Shown piece after piece: positions 23,201-35,527 of a DNA stretch of 64,000 nucleotides. The stretch spans positions 451,198-515,197 of the forward strand of contig JABVXU010000009.1 of NCBI GenBank assembly GCA_013365365.1, in the 5' to 3' direction. Source of the stretch: Cruorifilaria tuberocauda (Eukaryota; Nematoda; Chromadorea; Rhabditida; Onchocercidae). Below the pieces are notes generated by a model that was not told where the DNA came from, made no database searches, and worked only from the letters and a program-made list of their open reading frames with translations. Both the position numbers and the translations under genes were made by a program. The first letter of the stretch is position 1, and every line of letters starts with the position of its first letter.

Positions 23201-25230
23201 GAAATGACTTTCTTTAAAATGAGGGATAATTTCTCTCCCTCTCTTCATTCTAGTCTCTGTCTCTCTTCCTCTCTTTCCAACAGTAAGGATTATTTAACAT
23301 GAAAATTGAGGAGATCATAAAACTCGATGTTACACGATTAAGTAAACTATTCATGAAGTTCACAATTATCAAGTAGATATAGAAAGAGAGAAAGAGAGAG
23401 AGCAAGAGAGAGATCATTGTTCAATAAATGGTTGAATATTTATTGATTCATTAGCAAGTTTATAATGGCAGAATTGAAGATGCTGAACATGCGATCTTTT
23501 CTAATGCTATAAGGGAGAAAATTTATCGAAAGAAATCAAACTGAAAGTTACTAACTTTTATGTTATACTCTTTAGCTCACTTATCAAGCATAGATCAAAT
23601 TTGCGAATTGAACAATAGAAAAGTTAACTTTTAAAATGATTGGTGTAACACAGATTTCAGATTGTATTAAAACTGCTTTTTGAACAGATAATTAGTCAAT
23701 AGATAACAAAGTGTAGCTTCCTTGCCAATTAATTACTTCTTCTACTCTTCAAACAATGCGAATGAATGCGTAATAGTCTTGAGATCATAAGAGCAGTATC
23801 GGAAATGCCACTAAGAGGCTACTAAGAAGAGAGCTGAACTTGATAACTGTCAGTTCGGTTAGGCAACACAAAATATTGCAATGACATTTTAATTTTCACT
23901 CATTTGCACTCCATTTCCTGCCGCAGCATCGTTTCCATTAGAAATGAAACGAATATTATTTAAAAACAGATATGTTAATTTTTTCTGCTTATTGGAAAAG
24001 TTTGTTAAAGTAATGTATTAAACCAACTTGAAATGAATGTCTGATTGTGTGAATTTCTCTTAAATCGCATTTTAGATTGGTACAAGGGAAAAAAATTCTT
24101 TCATTTATATTTAGGAAGCACATGTTAAAACTTTATTTCATTTTAAATTAACAATATGAAATGGACTTTAATCAAATTAGGAATTAAAGTTCGCGAATTA
24201 TTTGTCAATTCATTTTCAACTGTTTTTCCATAAATGCCATTTGATCATCTTTTTTGCAATAGATCAGAACTAAAAATTTTAGAACTTCAGCGGGTAGTTT
24301 ATGAAGAATGAATTTAAACAGTAATTTGTTATTTAGTCTTCATGCTTGTTGTTCCATAGCACTTCAGCTTCTCATAAATAATTTCCATTTGTTTTTATAA
24401 TTGGAGATCTTTTCAAGCATAGTGGATACTAAAAATTGATGTAAGCATTCATAGGTACTCGGTACTCATTCATAGAAAAAATAAGTAGGTAACATATGCG
24501 CTATGTAATGAACTTAACTAAAGATAAAACGCCTGGGACTTCTTTCGGCCTTTCAATCACATTAAGCATTTTGCTTCCTCAATTGTGCTTAACTTTGCAA
24601 CTATAATAATAACAATTTGGTAAACCTTAAAAAGAGCATTCTAAATATTCAATTCCTGCTTTTGGTATTCACTAAGAATAACTTGGACAAAGGCGGTTTC
24701 ATACATTGTATTTTGTCATTCTCTTAAGGGTTGCATCAAATTATAGATGCAAATAAAAACTAAAAAATGGCAGAAAGAGATTTGTTAATGTAAAACAAAT
24801 CAATTGCTTTCAGAAATTAGCAAATGTCACTGAAGAAAATCAGCCTTGTATTTTATATTTCATAGCAATATAGTGATAAAAATGATGATTGCAGTAATAA
24901 TTAATGGTAGTAATAACAAATAATAATAGTAAATAATAATAATAATAATGTCATTTTTAATTCAAACACTATTACTGTGTAATTGAATTTATGAGCTTAT
25001 TTTATTTGACTTTGAATCATTTATCAAAATTAGTGAAAAGGATTTTGCGAAATTTAGAAAATTTTGTGCATTCGGTTTATTTTTTATTCATTCCGATATT
25101 CAGAAGCTTTCGTGATAAGAGATGGAAAAAAGAGAGGAACAGGTGAGGAAAGTAGAGATGGAATTCAAGACTTTATTGTATCATTGAACTTCGTAGAATA
25201 TTTAAAACGATCTATACGCATCTTAATGAC
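20256..25230. other. Gene desert with microsatellites
   Basis: No coding exon found. It contains a pyrimidine tract (CTCTCCCTCTC and variants, 23231-23280) followed about 100 bp later by a purine tract of GA repeats (23382-23414) that could pair with it, and an AAT/ATA repeat at 24896-24950. Open frames at 21968-22207 and 22347-22556 lack coding character. Confidence 0.45.
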
Positions 25231-25234
25231 GGTA

Positions 25235-25560
25235 ATATAATAAATAGTTTGCATGCCAGCAATAGGGTAATGACATCGCTTGATGGAGTTGCCAAATTGC
25301 AGGAAGTTGGAAATGCGCATTTATTTGATGTCATTCACTAGAAACTTCACTTTCAACAAATTAGCGTATAGCTTCAAATTTTCATCTTCATTGGCAATGT
25401 GTGTTTCCTCACGAAAATTTCAACAATTATATTCGACAAAAATTAACGTTTTTATACAATCCCCACTTTCGGGCGATTCTGAAAGTATTTTCAAAATACG
25501 TGGGCCACAATACCTGGCTGTTGGAATGGAACTGTGATAGATCACCTATTCTGGCTGTCC
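25235..25560 (-). pseudogene. Possible decayed helicase-like remnant
   Basis: The minus strand reads as protein-like segments broken by stops. One contains KTLIFVE (25434-25454), which resembles the start of motif IV of DEAD-box RNA helicases, preceded by a segment resembling the usual approach to it. It is followed after a stop by FREETHIANEDENLKLY. No intact gene can be built, and no other helicase motif is clear. It could equally be an unrelated fragment. Plus-strand open frames over the same DNA are even less convincing. Confidence 0.2.
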
Positions 25561-26643
25561 TTAGCGTCACATATTTTCCTATTCTTCCGGGATTCAATAG
25601 TACTAACTTTTATGTTTTAGAAACAAATCGACTCGCATTTCGAAAATTCAAAAAAAAAAAGCTGCATGTTACTCAGGTCTCATTTTCATAAAGTTATCTT
25701 TCCTTGCTTTGCTGCTCTTCAAACTATGAAAAACTCAGCGGTATACCGATACTGTTGTCTATTTACAACTGTTTCTAATGACCACATCTATTAATACATT
25801 CCGTATTTTCCAACTCCTTTTATCTGCATTAACAGATACAGACTTATCAATCAAAAGTTCAGATCCCATAAATGATAACTGTATGAGGTTTGCACAAATT
25901 ATGTGCATACAAAACACAAACCGTTATGCATAGAATATATCATTAAACACAAGAATGAAACAACAGCTGTATTCCGCGAAATTGCTATAATTAAGACATT
26001 TCAAGTAGTGGTTTTTTTATTAGCTATGCAAAGTTTTTCTCAAAAAAACAACTATTGCTGATATCAAATCTGTTTACAAGAATTAAAGATATTAGCTTAA
26101 CAAATTTCCATTTTCTATTTGGACAAAATTCCAACATAATGAAAGATAAAGATAAGGCTGCTTACATCAAATGAAAGATAAAGTCAGACATACTTGTCTC
26201 CTATTTAGAATGCAAACCCATCTCCTTGAAAACAATAGTTTTGTTAAAATATTGTAATTTTTATTTCTTTTACAGTTCTGCAATTCATTATCTTATCCAC
26301 TTCATTTTAAAAGCTTAATCTTTTACTTTGTTTATTAAAATAACATAATCATAATTTTATAAAAACCAACAATCGAACTAATGAAAATTGATTATTTCAA
26401 AATTCCTTTCGATCAGTACAAAATAACAAAATGCTAATATTAAGAATAGTAAGCTAACCTAACCGATAAACGAAATGATCAGGAAAATGATAAAATGCAC
26501 AAATAAAAAAAAATCCTTCTGTTTCACAAAAACTATTAGTAGTTTGGCTTAAATCATGCTCCCAAAAAGTTAAAAAGAAAAAATCAACAATAAAATAACA
26601 ACAAAAATAAAAAAATCAGAGGCAAGTTTTGAGTAATGAAATA
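25561..26643. other. 3' flank of the eIF2B alpha gene
   Basis: AT-rich, no exon seen. Runs of A and T become frequent from about 26450 onward, close to the stop codon of the minus-strand gene, as expected of a 3' untranslated region. Confidence 0.4.
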
Positions 26644-29291
26644 TTATACATACAATTTTATAAGTTCATCACCAACGGCCGCAGGTGTCAAAATACCAAG
26701 ATTGGTAAAAAGCAGATTGATATATTGTGGTGGAGTATAATCGACAAGTGGATGCTCATTTGAAAAATCACCATCAAGCTTATGCCTTTCCCTAGTTGAT
26801 GCCGCATACTAAAATTATATGTACCGAACTTTGATTCAAATATAACAAAAATAATAAAGATTTGATATTATTATTTCGATTTTCTAATGGAATAAAAAAC
26901 ATGAAAATTCGATAAAAATCGAAACAAATATTTGACAGCTAAAATTCTTTTCAGAGGGACGATATATACTTAGTCTTGCCAAAAATCCGTTATAATCATT
27001 CAGAGAGAATGAGTGATAAAATTCCTGACGAAAAAGATGAGAAATAAATCAAACTTTGAATTCAATCGGAATATCATTTTGGCTTAAAGGATACTCTTTG
27101 ACAAATTTAATACTTTCAGCCATAACAAAAAATGGCTTATGCATTGCTTTCGCACATATGGCTAGTGGATGTGTACCAATTTTGTTTATTATACCGCCAG
27201 TTTCCATAACACCTTCTGCACCAACCATAACCAAATCAATTGTTTCCATTAGATATCTACAATGTTCTACAAATATAACTGCAACAATAATCGTTAATTT
27301 GAGAAAAATAGCATTTTAAAGCTTTTTTTTTATCTCTACAAATTACATTTATTTTAATTTTCTCAGTCTTCATCAAGATTTTCTGAGGATGACATCGCTG
27401 TACTGTAATCAGAGTAAAATAATCAAAGTAATATGACCCTAATTTCCCTAATTTAATGTGTTTACTGGCTGATAAACTATCATATGGATAATTAATCAAC
27501 ATGAGTTTTTTTTGAATATTCTTTATGTTTAGCCATAATAAGTGTAAAAAATACGGTAATTTAATATGTATAGTAGAATGTTTATACTTATACTACAGCA
27601 GCTACCAGTATTAATATTGATGCAACTACTTTACAGTAAGCCTTATAACAATTGGAAAATGATATGAAGAAGCAAATATCACTGAAATATATGTCACGTA
27701 TTAGATCCATCCATGTCATTTCGTTAATTGAAGATATGAAAAACTTCAGGTTTTTGATTTTTATTTATTTTTATTTCTATTATTTGTTTCGATCCTCGAA
27801 ATTTTCTTAGGTCGTATAATTAATTATTTAATTATAATTCCAGTATATTGTTACTTTAGTGAATTGATGTTTGTGCAAATTTAAAACAAAAAAGTTACAT
27901 GCAATTGCTTCACAAAGTGGAATGAATATCCAAACATTTTCGTCAAGTGTATAAAATCTAACTTATAAATTAAAACATACCCAACTCCAACGTCTAATAT
28001 TAATGTGCACTGAATTCCAACATCTTTTAATGCTTTAATCATAATATCACCTGGAGAATACTGAGAGTTAGACAAAAGTTTACATCTAACACTTTAAGAA
28101 TCGTAATACAAAAAGAGCGATCTCGCACAATATCTGCGAAATAAGATTTAGATTAAGAGGAACAAAGGTTTATAGTCATCGAAGAGCAAACTACCTGATT
28201 GATCTGGACGGGATTCCGTAACGAATATATGTGCATTAACGCCATCTCTCCCAGCATGTAACAATACTTCTAATACAACCTTACTATACGAATGGGTAAG
28301 AATACGCTAAAATTTCAAATTTCCAATTACAATTCTTTTGTAAAGTATGAAATAAATAATCGAAGAAATGAATGCTAATTCAAATGTAATTAATTCTGAC
28401 TCAAGAGAGTTGGATGAATTAATTACCTTAATAATTTCTAGATCGTCATTTGATTCAGGATTAAGGCTTCAATAGCGAAACTTAATTTTTTTCTCCCTAT
28501 CATTTCAGACTGACCGACTGGTCAAAAGACCTATTTTACCTAGATGGTATTAAATCGAATCTGAATATATGTTTGAAATAAGAATAAATAACTTGACATG
28601 AAAGTAACCATATTATTCCGAATAAAAGGCCTTGCAAAATATGCTATCAACGTTTTGCTCAATTCAACTCGTTCAAGAAAAATATTCCCACGTTCCTTGT
28701 ATTTATGCATTAAGATACTAAATTCCTGTACATTCTCTTCCGGTGTAGCAAGTGATATAAACCTATAAATTTTGTCACCAGATTAATAAGGATGAATACA
28801 TTCCGTATCTGATTTGATCCATTTAAAAACAATCCAGTTTCTAGAATATTTTTCCCAGCATTCATCATTAATCATACTAAGGAAAGGCTTCAAATAAAAC
28901 ATTTATGGGTTGATTAAGATAGTAATTATTGAATCAAACCTTAAAAATAATTCGCTCGCACTTCGAATAGATGGTATACTATGATCTGTTGTCGACATAG
29001 CAACTACTGCATTCCTCAGCTCATCTGTTAGTTCGTTTACAGTTTTTGCTATAAATCATACTTCTGCCACCCAAAGAAGTTGACGTTTCCATTAAGGGAA
29101 TATATATATATATATACAGAAATAAAAGAAAAATTCAAAAAAAAATTAAAACGAGATGATCAGAAAAAAGAGAAACCTTTGGAGATCTCGATGCACTGCA
29201 TCAAGGTTTCAATAGCTGCTTGTCCTGTTGATTTTAAATTATTCTCGCCGTCTAATAATTGCTGAAAATGCTTGGCGACGTCCAGTCCCAT
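26644..29291 (-). CDS. Translation initiation factor eIF2B subunit alpha
   Basis: eIF2B is the guanine-nucleotide exchange factor that recharges eIF2; the alpha subunit is a regulatory subunit that senses phosphorylated eIF2. Seven exons, minus order: 29291-29177, 29048-28940, 28762-28609, 28306-28195, 28050-27981, 27256-27055, 26808-26644. They join in phase to 927 nt, giving 308 aa, close to the 305 aa of the human protein. The ATG at 29291 gives [19 protein letters not shown]. Family blocks: [68 protein letters not shown], and the C-terminal [20 protein letters not shown] followed by [14 protein letters not shown]. The gene looks intact. It corresponds to the C. elegans eIF2B alpha gene, which I recall as ZK1098.4. 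Confidence 0.93.
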
Positions 29292-30454
29292 TATTCCTTA
29301 ATCTACAAACCGTAGAAGTTCTTCGAAAAAATTTTAAATTTCCTGGTTCATTTGTCACTGAATGTATGTGTCATAAAGAGCCTGTTTGAGATCATACCTG
29401 TATATGGAAGCAGCAGATAAAATTAGTTCTACAAGTGCCCAGTAATTCCTCCTAAGCCAAGGAAATACTCCAATTCAGTTTTCATCTATTCAACACTAAA
29501 TTTAACTTCACAACAAACAGACCATCCATCAAATACCCAACAGTCATTCGATGCTTCATCTATATTAAGCTACTAAAGTGGAATATACTTCTAGAAGGGT
29601 TGCTGGTTTTAGGTACGGTTTTTTTCCTGTTGAATTATAAAGCGTGGTGCTTAAGTCTTTCGCAAAAGCTACGGCGGGAGAGAGATAGGGACAAACGTGG
29701 AAGGGTAACTGGTTCGCTTGATTGATGCCGACATTTATCAATTTTAAGCGGAGTGAAAGGTTGCCCAAGTTGGTTTATTTGAACTTTAGTGAAAATTATG
29801 TTTTTCAGCTCAAATCACATATAGTGTCATTATCACATATAGATCATGTCTCCATCAATTATATGTATTGATTATTTCTGTATTTCCTCTGGGTCTTGCA
29901 TTTCGAACCTTTTGTTTTACGACGTGACGAGAGCATTTTGGGGTCTTCTGCTTAAATTTTAATGAAATTTACACTGATTTTGACTAACTGTTTAGAATCC
30001 GGAATTAGTGCTTTCTTATGAAACAATGAGAAATTAATGTTTATTATGAATATAAAGCTGTTATTAGCTTATGTTGTCCATAAATGCATTTTTGTGGATT
30101 TGGATGGTACTTAAATTGTAATTAATACATAATAAAATATCAGTAGAAAGTAATAGGTTCATCAAAATTATTAAATCATGGCAAACTGTGTGAGGATTAA
30201 TATTGCTCTAGCTACATGAAAGTGGTTATAACTTACTGTAACTTCATGAACCATTAAATGCTCTTTTATCTTTTTTGATTCAGATCGCTTATCCTTTTTG
30301 TCTTGTCTCTGAAAAAGTTTTATAACTTGAAATATTCAATGGATTGTTAGAGATGAATATGTTTGTCTCGAAAACAGATTATGGAAACTTATTTTTTTTT
30401 TGTTTTGGTTCTCAGGAAATCATATTCGGGAATTCATTGCCAGCATTCGCACGA
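29292..30454. promoter_or_regulatory. Divergent intergenic region between eIF2B alpha and the SWIB gene
   Basis: The two flanking genes are transcribed away from each other, so both promoters or trans-splice outrons should lie within this 1.16 kb. Positions 29560-29770 are more GC-rich than the rest and carry a 67-codon minus-strand open frame with no recognised similarity. I treat it as unproven. Confidence 0.4.
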
Positions 30455-32197
30455 ATGGTGGATATCAAGGTTAGTACCGTATTACCGGTAGAAGAAGGAC
30501 GCATACGGGATGCAGTTGCAAGACAAATACAACAGTTCGGTATGCTATTTTCAGTTTGACATATTTGAATCTTTTAGTCAATACGAATCATTTGAAACAC
30601 CTTTCTTTTTCTGTTTTAGACGTAATTCTCTTTTTTTATTCAAGTGTATTATTTGGTTTTCACAGGAATGGATAAACTAACAAGCCGAATAATTCGGGAA
30701 AAATTGAAGGAAACATTTGATGTCGACTTTACAGACCATAAAGCAGCTATCGATAAAATTACTATGGATGTATGGTTTAGCAGTGTTATTACAGTGAAGT
30801 TATTTATTGATATATCCTTAATCAATAAATATATCGCAGTTTGTAGATTTGCAGCATGTTTTTTTGTTTCATTGATAGTTATTGAAGATAATTGAAGCAA
30901 ATACTACCGAGAAAACAAAATCAGAAACAAGTAATAAATCGGATTCGGAATCAGATGATGGAATCGTTTTTACAGATCGCGCACCGAGAAAGAAAGTTAA
31001 GGTTTGCTCATTGTTTTATTTTACAGTTTTGCAGTTTTTTTTTGATTTTTAATAGTTTCTAGTGAAAGGATTTCCAACTTATGACTGTGTTTAAACATCT
31101 TTCAAAATTCTTAAATTTTTTGTTTATTTAACGCATGCTGTAATTCATTAAAATTTATTGGTATACTAATTGAAGCATAGATTTATTCCTAAATGGGAGT
31201 TTTCAGGAAACGAGGAAACGAAGATCTTCTGAATCAGATTCGGAGTTGCTAGAAATCAGACAAAAAAAGCGAAGAGCAGCGGTAACAGCAAGACATACTG
31301 CAAAGAAAAGGAACAAGGGAAATGCTGAAAGTGGATCAAAGCCTCGCAAGAGGAAGGTTTAAAGTTTATTATTATATTATTTCTGATCATGAAATCTTTC
31401 GCATAGTATCTCTTTTTATTAAGATTCACTAATATCAAATAGCTATATATAATTTTATCTCTGAGTCATGTATGACAGGACGATTTAAATTGGATTGTAA
31501 ATTAATTATTTCAATTTTCAGAATTGTTTTATGCACCAAGCACTTTTAAAAATGTCTATTTTCATTGTTCTTGTTACGTTACGTATTTCATTTTTTTCTT
31601 TTAAGTTCCCTTTTTGAGTTTAATGGCTGTCATATTGTCAGGGTCCATATAATGTTTATTGCGCCTTGACGGAAGATCTTGCTGCAGTCTGTGGTAAACG
31701 GTACATGAGACGGTGTGACGTAATCAAAGCAATGTGGGCATATTTTCGGAGCAATAATTTACTTGATCCAAAGGCATGTTGTTTTTTGCTTGAGCAGTCG
31801 TGGTGGTTTCCGATTTACTATTTTATTAAGCGCAAAAGTTTCTTCATTTCTTTTTTGAATGTAAATTAGTTGTTTTTTTCAGGATAAACGTTATGTATTG
31901 CCCGACGAACCACTTATGAAGATTTTCAAGAGGCGTTTTCTTGCTTTTGGTTTAATGAAGGATCTCGCTCCTCATATCATCGAACCAAAATTTTTGGATG
32001 AAGAAGAGCGAGCTGCTTTGGAAAAATTCGAAGCGGAAGAAGAAGCGCGGTTGGAGGCTGAGAGCAATAATAGTAATAATAATGGTGATAATGGAAACGT
32101 AAAGCAAGATGATGACAGTACCGAGAAGAAGGACATCACTGGGAAAAATAATGATGAAGAAGAGGATGATGACGATAATGAAAATGAAAGCAGTTGA
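30455..32197 (+). CDS. DEK_C and SWIB/MDM2 domain chromatin protein
   Basis: SWIB/DEK_C proteins (yeast Uaf30-like) act in chromatin or rDNA transcription. Six exons: 30455-30539, 30666-30769, 30879-31001, 31207-31356, 31642-31773, 31883-32197. They make 909 nt in frame, 302 aa. The ATG at 30455 gives MVDIKVSTVLPVEEGRIRDA. Residues about 10-70 form a DEK_C domain (LTSRIIREKLKETFDVDF). Residues about 75-150 are an acidic then strongly basic linker (RKRRSSESDSE, KKRRAAVTARHTAKKRNKG), probably a nuclear localisation signal. A SWIB domain spans about 155-232 (GPYNVYCALTEDLAAVCGKR, RRCDVIKAMWAYFRSNNLLD, YVLPDEPLMKIFKRRFLAF). The tail is Asn- and Asp/Glu-rich. The intron after 31773 starts GC, not GT. 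A polyadenylation hexamer is at 32719-32724. C. elegans T24G10.2 is a remembered relative. Confidence 0.9.
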
Positions 32198-33498
32198 AGT
32201 TCTGGAACTTTTGAAGTTTTTCTTCTTGAAAATAGTCAGTAACTATGTTTCACAGTGGGAAGAAATTGAGCTCCTTGCTTTTTCTGTCCATAAGTTCCAG
32301 CAAAAAATATTTGAAGCAACGCAATAATCATTTCTGGCGCCATCATTTTTTGTCGACATTGAAATCGCTCTAGGCGCTTTTTATTATAAATCTATGCCTC
32401 ACTATCTCTTTTATATTTTTTCATTTAGATTTATCATCATGGTTGTCTTTTGTGAGTTTTTGTTATCTTCATTTTATATTCCATCTTGTTATAGATTTCT
32501 TTACATTTTATATTTTGCAGAACACTTCGTAAATTGATATGAATTAAGACCGATGTTATTGTACAGAGTCATTCAGATGAGCGGTTGCTTTTTTCAATTT
32601 CATTCAGTCTAATTCTTGTAATTACTGCATCTGAGCTATTACGGTTACCTCGTTTTGAACATAACTGCTCACCATTATTTCAGTTCGATGAATCTACAGT
32701 GGTTGAAATGAATAGTTGAATAAATGCATTTTAAAGTAATGAAATACAGAATTTTGAAAAATTTTTCATGTTCTCTCATGGTGAGAAATTATGGTATTTT
32801 TTAATTGCATAGTTCGTTTTATTTCCTCTGTAAGTATTCATATCATTTTTAAAATATTTTCAGAAGGAAAATAATATATCCATTTTATGCTTAATTGTTG
32901 TAGGAGTGTATTTGAAGTGCTGTTGGAATTTTCCCGTTTTTAAACATAGAATTGTGTAAAATATTATTAGAGTTAAAATATTATTAGAGTATTCATGTTT
33001 CTGTTTTCCTTATGCAACCTTCTCTTATTTTTCTATTACTGTATTAATATACCTTCCAGCGAAATACAAAGATAATTAAGCTTTAATTCATGGGTAATTT
33101 GGTGCATAAATTGATAAGAACGACCCGCAGATTGACTTGTGAGCTTCTATCAAATGATTGACGCGCAACAACATTATTATTAGAAGATGTGTTCAGGTTA
33201 TTTATTTTTAATATTTGGTTAAAAAAAACAGTAATAACTTCGTTCGATGCAGTTTTGCAGATGACGAAGTGAATGAATTAAAGTGACACTATTAATGATG
33301 AGAATAAGACATGTTGTTTGATTTTATTAACACTATTTAATTATAAATAATTATAAGTACAAGGAAATTTAAGCATCTAGGAATTCCATAGGGTGAAATC
33401 TAAAACGTATTCAATTATCAAAATGTGAGATAATAAGTTTGTAAAACGATTCAAGATATCATCGTGTACTAATATCATCTACTAACCAATTGCAAAAT
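32198..33498. other. 3' flank and intergenic sequence
   Basis: It contains the 3' untranslated region of the SWIB gene with AATAAA at 32719, and a perfect 17-bp tandem duplication (TAAAATATTATTAGAGT) at 32957-32973 and 32974-32990. No further gene is seen; the next gene ends at 33499 on the other strand. Confidence 0.5.
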
Positions 33499-34744
33499 TT
33501 AATCGTAGTTCTTTTGTCTAATAAAACGTTTTGAAGCTTTTTCCTTCAAATCATTTCCCGCGCTGCAAAAATTTTTTCTCGCATTGCCTTCAACATTCGA
33601 ACAAATTACACCGCATCCTTCTTTTTCTAGTAACGTCTCCATCCATGGATGCAAGATTGTATAGAATGACAGTAATTTCAGTTCGCAGTCTTCATGGTTT
33701 ACAGGATGTTTTTTTCCAATCTGATGCTTATGTTTTTGAACATGGAACATATCTATATGCGTGCCAAATATCGGATACTGAAATACGATCAATCAAGTGC
33801 CAACCGAGCTGGACTATGAGAATTTATGTATGGTCACGTCTTCATTTTACATTACTCACAGCCAATCATGCAAATTACTATTTTTACATTATCACATTTT
33901 GGATTTGTTTAAAATTGGTTAGTTTCAATGAACGAAAATCTTGAAGCGTATTAAAATTTTGATAAGATGAATCGATAAAATCTTTGCCACTCCATTTACT
34001 ATCAATACGTTAGCAGAATAATGTAATGATTCCCCATACTCATATCTTCTAAACTACAACAGTAACGGAATACAGTGATTCTTGAAACTTCAAACATTCA
34101 GCTATCTAAATTCCCGAACAAGTTTACAATTGCATTCGTCATCACTTGCCATAATTTGGTTATCAAAAAATTGGAAGAAACTAGAAGGGAAGAGTAGCAG
34201 TACACCGCTCATTTTTACAATTTTTAATTCGAGAAAAAAGACCGAAAAGTTTTTGTGAAATTTCGATAGATGAAAGAAAAAGGAATCGTCGATATTCGAA
34301 ATACTGTCAAATCTTCCATTAATTCTTTCACTAACGAGCTGCTTCAACAGTAATTGGAAGTGATGAATAATGATTTCGTATTGTAGCGTTTCGTTTAATC
34401 CTAAATTTAATCAGCTCAAGAAAATATCCTCTTCAATTTGTCATGATAGACTAATTTTACTCCACTGATTTGTACAATTTTATTCTTTTCAAATTTGATT
34501 AATAGAAACTGCATCTGTTTGGTTGGTATACTTGGACATACATTAAAAAGAAAATCTTAGAATATTTAGAAAAAGTTAGAGGAAGAGCGAGGAGAGAAAG
34601 CGACAAAAAGGAAAAGGATACGAAGAGAATAACGAGATCATTTTAAATTCAAAATGCTAGAAAAGAAACTACTGTGAGCTATCTACGTTACTTTTTCCCA
34701 TGAGATAATTCCTGTTCTCTAATTCAGCATTTTCAGATTCAATT
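33499..34744 (-). CDS. Unrecognised gene, coiled-coil-like, 5' end uncertain
   Basis: I do not recognise the family. Three exons join in phase on the minus strand: 34744-34692, 34400-34219 and 33777-33499 (stop TAA). Acceptors TTTTTTAG, AAATTTAG and GTATTTCAG are good; donors are GTAACG and GTAAAA. Together they give about 170 residues. The first two exons read IESENAELENRNYLMGKRLN then TLQYEIIIHHFQLLLKQLVS, a heptad-like, helix-rich stretch. The last exon encodes a mixed, Cys- and Lys-rich end (HKHQIGKKHPVNHEDCELK, GVICSNVEGNARKNFCSAGN) and finishes RQKNYD. The segment FCSAGNDLKE resembles an enoyl-CoA hydratase motif, but it sits near the stop and I think this is chance. The first exon needs a phase-2 partner upstream; candidates at 35120-35290 (KKNKFFSRVLKICHGSEKER) did not fit cleanly. 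A longer plus-strand frame overlaps at 33531-33944. Confidence 0.5.
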
Positions 34745-35527
34745 CTAAAAAACACGACTATTTTGGATTCGAATTTCCCAAATTCAAGAGAGCATTGAAC
34801 TGATTGTATTATTGAAAACATATCATTTCATTTCCTGGCTGAGTTTGGCAATCATATGTATGATTTCTGTGCTGTTTTTTTCAGTTTCAGTGCAGAAGTA
34901 CTACCAACAAACAAACAAAAAACAATTTCTCTAGTAATATAATTTAGTAATAATTCAAATTAAATTTTTCTGAACCAAAAAATAAACGGCACCGGGGTGA
35001 AGCGATCTATCATCATATATATAGTACTACCACTTGCATTCAGAATTAATTAACAAAAATTCAACAAAACAAATCAAATTTAAATTTCAGATTTCGAGAA
35101 ACAAAAAAAGAGCATCATAACTATGAAAATAGTACACCGGGACGATGTAAATCCCCTGAGAAGAAAAATGTCACTTTGTAATCATAACACAAATATCTTT
35201 CCTTTTCACTTCCATGACAAATTTTCAAAACACGACTAAAGAATTTATTTTTCTTTAACTGCGGAAGAAATAGCTTTTTTGGAAATGATAAAGACAAAAA
35301 AACTGAAAAGACTGAAAGATTCTGCATTACTGCATAAATGTTAAGTTAATGAAATATTTGTGCTATGATAAGCTAATTGAGCATAAAACTCGCTGCTAAA
35401 TACAATGAGATGATCTAAAAGGAGCAAGAAGAAATGAGGATATTAAGATTAAAAAAAAGTTTCTATCAAAGAAAAAGAAGGATAAATATGGGAGAGGGAG
35501 AAGAATGAAACCGTAATTTAGCTACTG
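34745..35527. other. Intergenic or upstream part of the 33.5 kb gene
   Basis: A minus-strand frame at about 35160-35290 follows an acceptor-like TTCCGCAG and ends at a GTGACA donor, so it could be a 5' exon of the gene that ends at 33499. I could not connect it in phase. Otherwise AT-rich sequence with no clear feature. Confidence 0.35.

Noticed and set aside
29565..29768. 67-codon minus frame upstream of eIF2B alpha; also tested as a tRNA-like region
   Set aside because: No known domain and no splice evidence. The GGTTCG near 29711 lacks the rest of a tRNA B box and no cloverleaf forms.
33505..33600. Enoyl-CoA hydratase-like motif (FCSAGNDLKE)
   Set aside because: It occurs close to the stop codon, whereas the motif lies in the first third of a real hydratase domain, and no other hydratase block is present.
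33531..33944. Longest single open frame in the window (137 codons, plus strand)
   Set aside because: It overlaps, on the opposite strand, an exon with a good acceptor and phase-matched partners. Its own sequence shows no recognisable domain and its C-terminal part is low-complexity.
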